Below, in pieces: positions 60,989-64,000 of a stretch of DNA of 64,000 nucleotides (its first letter is position 1; each line of letters opens with the position of its first letter). The position numbers and the translations under genes were made by a program. This DNA comes from Bifidobacterium anseris (GTDB taxonomy: Bacteria > Actinomycetota > Actinomycetes > Actinomycetales > Bifidobacteriaceae), in the NCBI RefSeq assembly GCF_002860345.1, contig NZ_NMYC01000003.1, positions 1 to 64,000 on the forward strand, in the 5' to 3' direction. The notes beneath the pieces were generated by a model. It was not told the origin of the DNA. It did not search any database and saw nothing but the letters and a program-made list of their open reading frames with translations.

Positions 60989-62437
60989 ATGACGATGCGA
61001 GCCGAACGCCCTGGCCTGCTCAAATACCGTGAGCTCGCGCAAATGCAGGACTTCGTCGACCATGAGTGGGGATTCGCCGATGATTTCGACGGCCCCACCT
61101 TCCTGTGGGATCCGACGATCAGCACCTGCGCACGGCACGACGATGCGCTGCGCGCCGACACGCCGGTGGCGCCCGCCGACGAGGCTGAACAGATCATCGA
61201 CCGTCCGATGCGCTGGTATCTCGACGGCATCGCCGCCGTCACGCCGAACGCGCGGCGCACCGCCGACGGCATCGACGTGCCGCGCGCCGACATGCCGTCA
61301 TTCCGTCTGGAGTCGCAGGCGCTCGCCGGCGTCGACGCGGTCGTCGCGAACGCGACCGGCAGCAGCCGCTGGCTCGAGGGCACTCGCAACCTGTGCCGCG
61401 CAATCGAACTGACGGCGCGTTTTCTGAGCATGTGCGAGGACCGCAATCAGGAGGGACTCGAATATCTTAAGGAGCTGTTGCAGATCACGCGCATCTATCT
61501 CGACGCCGTCGCAAGCCACGCCGACCCGTCCGTCGGCGCGCAGGCGCTGCGCATGGTCACGGCCGTCGCTTGCAACGAGGATTTCCGCATCAACCCGATG
61601 CCGATGATTGAACTGCTCTCCTGCTGCCTGTCCTTCGCCCGATACGACGACACCTGCGTGCACGCGTACGAGACGCTCGACACGGCGCTCGCGAGCATGG
61701 ACGCGATGGCGCGCCGCTACGGCGAGACCGCCGACGAGGATGCGCGCTTCCGTTCGATGATCGACGACGAATACGCCTTCGAGCTCGCCGACCTGTCCGG
61801 ACTCGCCGACGACCTGTACGAGGCGAGCCGGTCGGATTCGCAACCCGACCGTCAGGACATGGAGCTGCACGCGCACTACCGTTTCCGTCAGGCGGTGCTG
61901 CTGCTGCGGCACGACCTGATGCGCATGAGCGGCGACGTGGACGGCGCGGACGCGCTGCTGCGCGAACATGCGACGACGTCGCCGCTCGGCGACGCGTACG
62001 CGGCCCGGCTGATTCATGCGCGCCGCTGGAACGACCTGTTCGAGTTCACGTCGACGATGGTCGCCGACCAGAGCGCGCCGTTCCTCGTCATGTTCCCCGA
62101 TGAGCTCGTCCCCTATGATTGGGAGTCGCTTGAGGAGGTGGCGCTGCAGGCTCTCGACGACCGTGCGCGGCTGCGCGACCTGTACCGCGAGCGCGTGCTG
62201 TCCTCCTTCGACGAGGATGAGATGCCGGCGTTGACGAATCTACGGCATGTCAGCACGAACCGCGAATGGCGCGACCAGGTGGCGCGCATCGTCGAGATCT
62301 ACCGCCATGAGGGGACGCACGCCGTGCGCAACCGCGTCTACGAGCGGCTGCTCGTCATGCAGGGGCTGCGCGACGAGGCGATGCGTTATCTCGACGACTT
62401 CCCCGACGCGTGGCCCGACCTCGCCGAGATCCTGTGA
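60989..62437 (+). CDS. hypothetical protein, mainly helical
   Basis: This 482-residue, acidic, probably all-helical cytoplasmic protein contains several Cys and many Arg/Asp pairs. The C-terminal half (AYAARLIHARRWNDLFEF, YERLLVMQGLRDEAMRYLDD) looks like helical-repeat, TPR-like segments, but no family was recognised. ATG 60989 has GGAGGGAACAC upstream; the in-frame ATG at 60905 has none. It has its own strong terminator. Confidence 0.8.
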   Translation: MTMRAERPGLLKYRELAQMQDFVDHEWGFADDFDGPTFLWDPTISTCARHDDALRADTPVAPADEAEQIIDRPMRWYLDGIAAVTPNARRTADGIDVPRADMPSFRLESQALAGVDAVVANATGSSRWLEGTRNLCRAIELTARFLSMCEDRNQEGLEYLKELLQITRIYLDAVASHADPSVGAQALRMVTAVACNEDFRINPMPMIELLSCCLSFARYDDTCVHAYETLDTALASMDAMARRYGETADEDARFRSMIDDEYAFELADLSGLADDLYEASRSDSQPDRQDMELHAHYRFRQAVLLLRHDLMRMSGDVDGADALLREHATTSPLGDAYAARLIHARRWNDLFEFTSTMVADQSAPFLVMFPDELVPYDWESLEEVALQALDDRARLRDLYRERVLSSFDEDEMPALTNLRHVSTNREWRDQVARIVEIYRHEGTHAVRNRVYERLLVMQGLRDEAMRYLDDFPDAWPDLAEIL

Positions 62438-62479
62438 CAGGTCGACGCCGAAGGCGGCCATGGGCCGCCCTCGATACGA

Positions 62480-62521
62480 TGAAGCCGGTGCCGACGCCAT
62501 CAGGCGTCGGCACCGGCTTCA
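62480..62521. terminator. bidirectional terminator between convergent genes
   Basis: TGAAGCCGGTGCCGACGCC and GGCGTCGGCACCGGCTTCA form a perfect 19-bp stem around a 4-nt loop between the convergent 60989 gene and the carboxypeptidase gene. Confidence 0.85.
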
Positions 62522-62588
62522 TATTCGACCGGCCGCGTTCACCGCGCCGGCCGGCACAAGGGACCCCTCATGAGGGAGCGCTCAGACC

Positions 62589-64000
62589 TCACTGCGCGGC
62601 CTGGTCCTCGTGGCGCTTGTCGTAGAAGGCCTTGAGCTCGGGGCCGGCCGCGGCGAGCGCGACGTCGTCGCAGTACAGCATGTGGCCGTTCGAATGCAGA
62701 TGGTATTCGATGCGGTCCTTGAGCGCCTGCGGCAGGAACAGCTTGTTGATGTCGTGACGCACGTTCCAGTACGGCGTCGCGGCGTCATGGATGCCGCCGA
62801 GCACGCAGATGCGGCTCGTCGGGTTGCGGCGCAGCGCGGTCGCCAGGTCGTAGGCGACGTTCGGCACCTGCGGCGAGCCCATCGTGCCGGGCGCCTGATG
62901 CGTCCAGTTCCAGCTTGAGTTGACCTTGAGCGACAGGCCTTCGTAGTTCTCATACCCCTTGAAGCCCATGTCCCCGAGCATCTTCATGTAGACGTCGAGG
63001 TAGGCGGCGTTGATCGCGTCGTAGGACGGATCCTCGCCGGCGAAGAACTCGTTGTCGCCCTGCACGTCCGGGTAGCCGTAGGTCGTGAAGCGCGTGTCGT
63101 AGCGGCCGGTGGTCTCCCCTTCGTCCTTGAGCAGGTTCTTGCGGAAGGTATCGAGTTCGATGCGCAGGCCCTTGGCGAGGATGAAGTCGGCGGGCAGGCC
63201 GATGAATTCGCTCATCTCGCCGGCGATCTTCTTCATCTCGTCTGCCGGCAGTGCGTCGGCGAGCGTCAGCGCGCGTGCGAGCGTGTTGTTCGCGTAGTCG
63301 AAGGCCTTGTCGTACCACTCGTACTGGTCGACGCCCACGCCGGCCTTCTTGAAGTAGTTGGCGGTGGCCGCGTACACCGGGAACATGCCCAGATAGTAGT
63401 CGTCCTCGCCCGAAAGCGTCGGCTCGTAATCGAGGATCGTCGACTGTTCGGTCACGCCGGCGACGCCCACGCCATGCTCGCCGAGCATGCGGTAGACGAC
63501 GGCGTTGCGCATCGTGCCGTAGGATTCGCCGTACAGGTAGTGCGGGCTGTTCATGCGGCCGTACTTGGTGAGCCATGCGATGATGCCACGGGTGAAGGCA
63601 TCGCCGTCGCCGTCGACTCCCCACACTTTCTTCGCGTCGTAGTTCGGGTCGACATGCGAGTAGCCGGTGCCGAAGGCGTCGATGAACACGAGGTCCGAGC
63701 TCGGCAGCAGCGAATACGGATTGTCCTCGACCTCGCCGACGCCGGTGAGGTGCGCCATGCCGTCGGTCTTGACGCGCTTGGCGCCCATGCCGCCGATGTT
63801 GACCATGTAGGATGCGCCGCCGGGGCCGCCGTTCCAGCAGAACGTGACCGGACGATCCGCTTTGTCTTCCTGGTCGGAGACCTGCGAGAACATGAACATG
63901 TGGCCGATCATCGTGCCGTCGTCGGCGCGCACGGGGATCATCTCCGCGGTGGCCGTGTAGTTGATCTTCGTGCCGTCGGCACCGGTCCACGTGTACTGCT
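62589..64000 (-). CDS. serine carboxypeptidase (S10 family), N-terminus cut by the window edge
   Basis: At least 470 residues are in the window. It contains WNGGPGGAS (oxyanion region), DAFGTGYSHVDPN, the nucleophile Ser in YGESYGTMRN, Asp in GGIHDAATP and His in HSNGHMLY, which form the S10 catalytic triad. The frame stays open from 63941 to the edge (sequence TWTGADGTKINYTATAE), so the true start lies beyond 64000; the internal Met at 63941 is not the start. Bacterial S10 peptidases release C-terminal residues from peptides. Whether it is secreted depends on the missing N-terminus. Confidence 0.92.
   Translation of the reverse strand, partial: QYTWTGADGTKINYTATAEMIPVRADDGTMIGHMFMFSQVSDQEDKADRPVTFCWNGGPGGASYMVNIGGMGAKRVKTDGMAHLTGVGEVEDNPYSLLPSSDLVFIDAFGTGYSHVDPNYDAKKVWGVDGDGDAFTRGIIAWLTKYGRMNSPHYLYGESYGTMRNAVVYRMLGEHGVGVAGVTEQSTILDYEPTLSGEDDYYLGMFPVYAATANYFKKAGVGVDQYEWYDKAFDYANNTLARALTLADALPADEMKKIAGEMSEFIGLPADFILAKGLRIELDTFRKNLLKDEGETTGRYDTRFTTYGYPDVQGDNEFFAGEDPSYDAINAAYLDVYMKMLGDMGFKGYENYEGLSLKVNSSWNWTHQAPGTMGSPQVPNVAYDLATALRRNPTSRICVLGGIHDAATPYWNVRHDINKLFLPQALKDRIEYHLHSNGHMLYCDDVALAAAGPELKAFYDKRHEDQAAQ

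Overview
The window is a high-GC actinobacterial chromosome segment, almost certainly from Bifidobacterium. The 5' end of a 16S rRNA gene at the left edge reads as a bifidobacterial 16S. ileS carries an actinobacterial-type T-box, several genes have strong GGAGG-type ribosome binding sites, and the CRISPR system is the type I-E form common in this genus. No transposase, integrase or phage gene was recognised.

Layout. 1-1230: 16S rRNA (minus strand) with its leader and upstream region, then tRNA-Val and tRNA-Gly (plus). 1263-9430: an EF-G-like ribosomal-protection GTPase, an APC-family amino-acid permease, a lipoprotein, and a two-gene pilus locus (major pilin plus class C sortase). 9433-15320: ileS with its T-box, an unusual repeat-rich spacer, and a TPM-domain/PspA envelope-stress pair. 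15610-19243: two paralogous small acidic proteins, a GH5 lipoprotein glycosidase, a small helical protein and a tyrosine phosphatase. 19380-24300: a MarR regulator with a palindromic operator and a heterodimeric ABC exporter with one degenerate ATP site. 24626-26480: a flavin reductase-like protein and fused MsrA-MsrB. 27136-40265: a complete type I-E CRISPR-Cas locus. 40299-46530: glutamate-cysteine ligase-like protein and a giant CoA-dehydratase activase-type protein. 46535-51790: a small ORF inside a long inverted repeat, a membrane-anchored protein, and anaerobic ribonucleotide reductase (nrdD, nrdG) with paired NrdR boxes. 51974-64000: xseA-xseB, a membrane EEP-family protein, tRNA-Arg, DUF4391, ppx, vsr-aminotransferase, an oxidoreductase, an unknown protein and a serine carboxypeptidase cut by the window edge.

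The CRISPR locus is the centre of interest. On the minus strand cas3-cas8e-cse2-cas7e-cas5e-cas6e-cas1-cas2 run with short gaps or overlaps into an AT-rich leader and an array of 44 repeats and 43 spacers. Degenerate repeats lie at the distal end, and a divergent tRNA-Tyr-like gene abuts the last regular repeat. Just upstream of cas3, on the opposite strand, is a previously unannotated mini-CRISPR: a degenerate repeat, a 20-nt spacer, a second repeat and a terminator hairpin. Its spacer matches the cas3 promoter region at 15 of 20 positions. The seed is intact except for position 6, which Cascade tolerates. This is the expected design of a Cas-regulating RNA (CreR-like) through which Cascade would repress its own operon.

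Other structure not explained by ordinary genes includes three loci with 52-53-bp tandem repeats (rrn leader, downstream of tRNA-Arg, and between marR and the flavin reductase). There is also a 14-copy 14-bp repeat next to pspA and a 19-bp inverted repeat that would hide the ribosome binding site of a small gene. All calls rest on reading the sequence; no database search was run.
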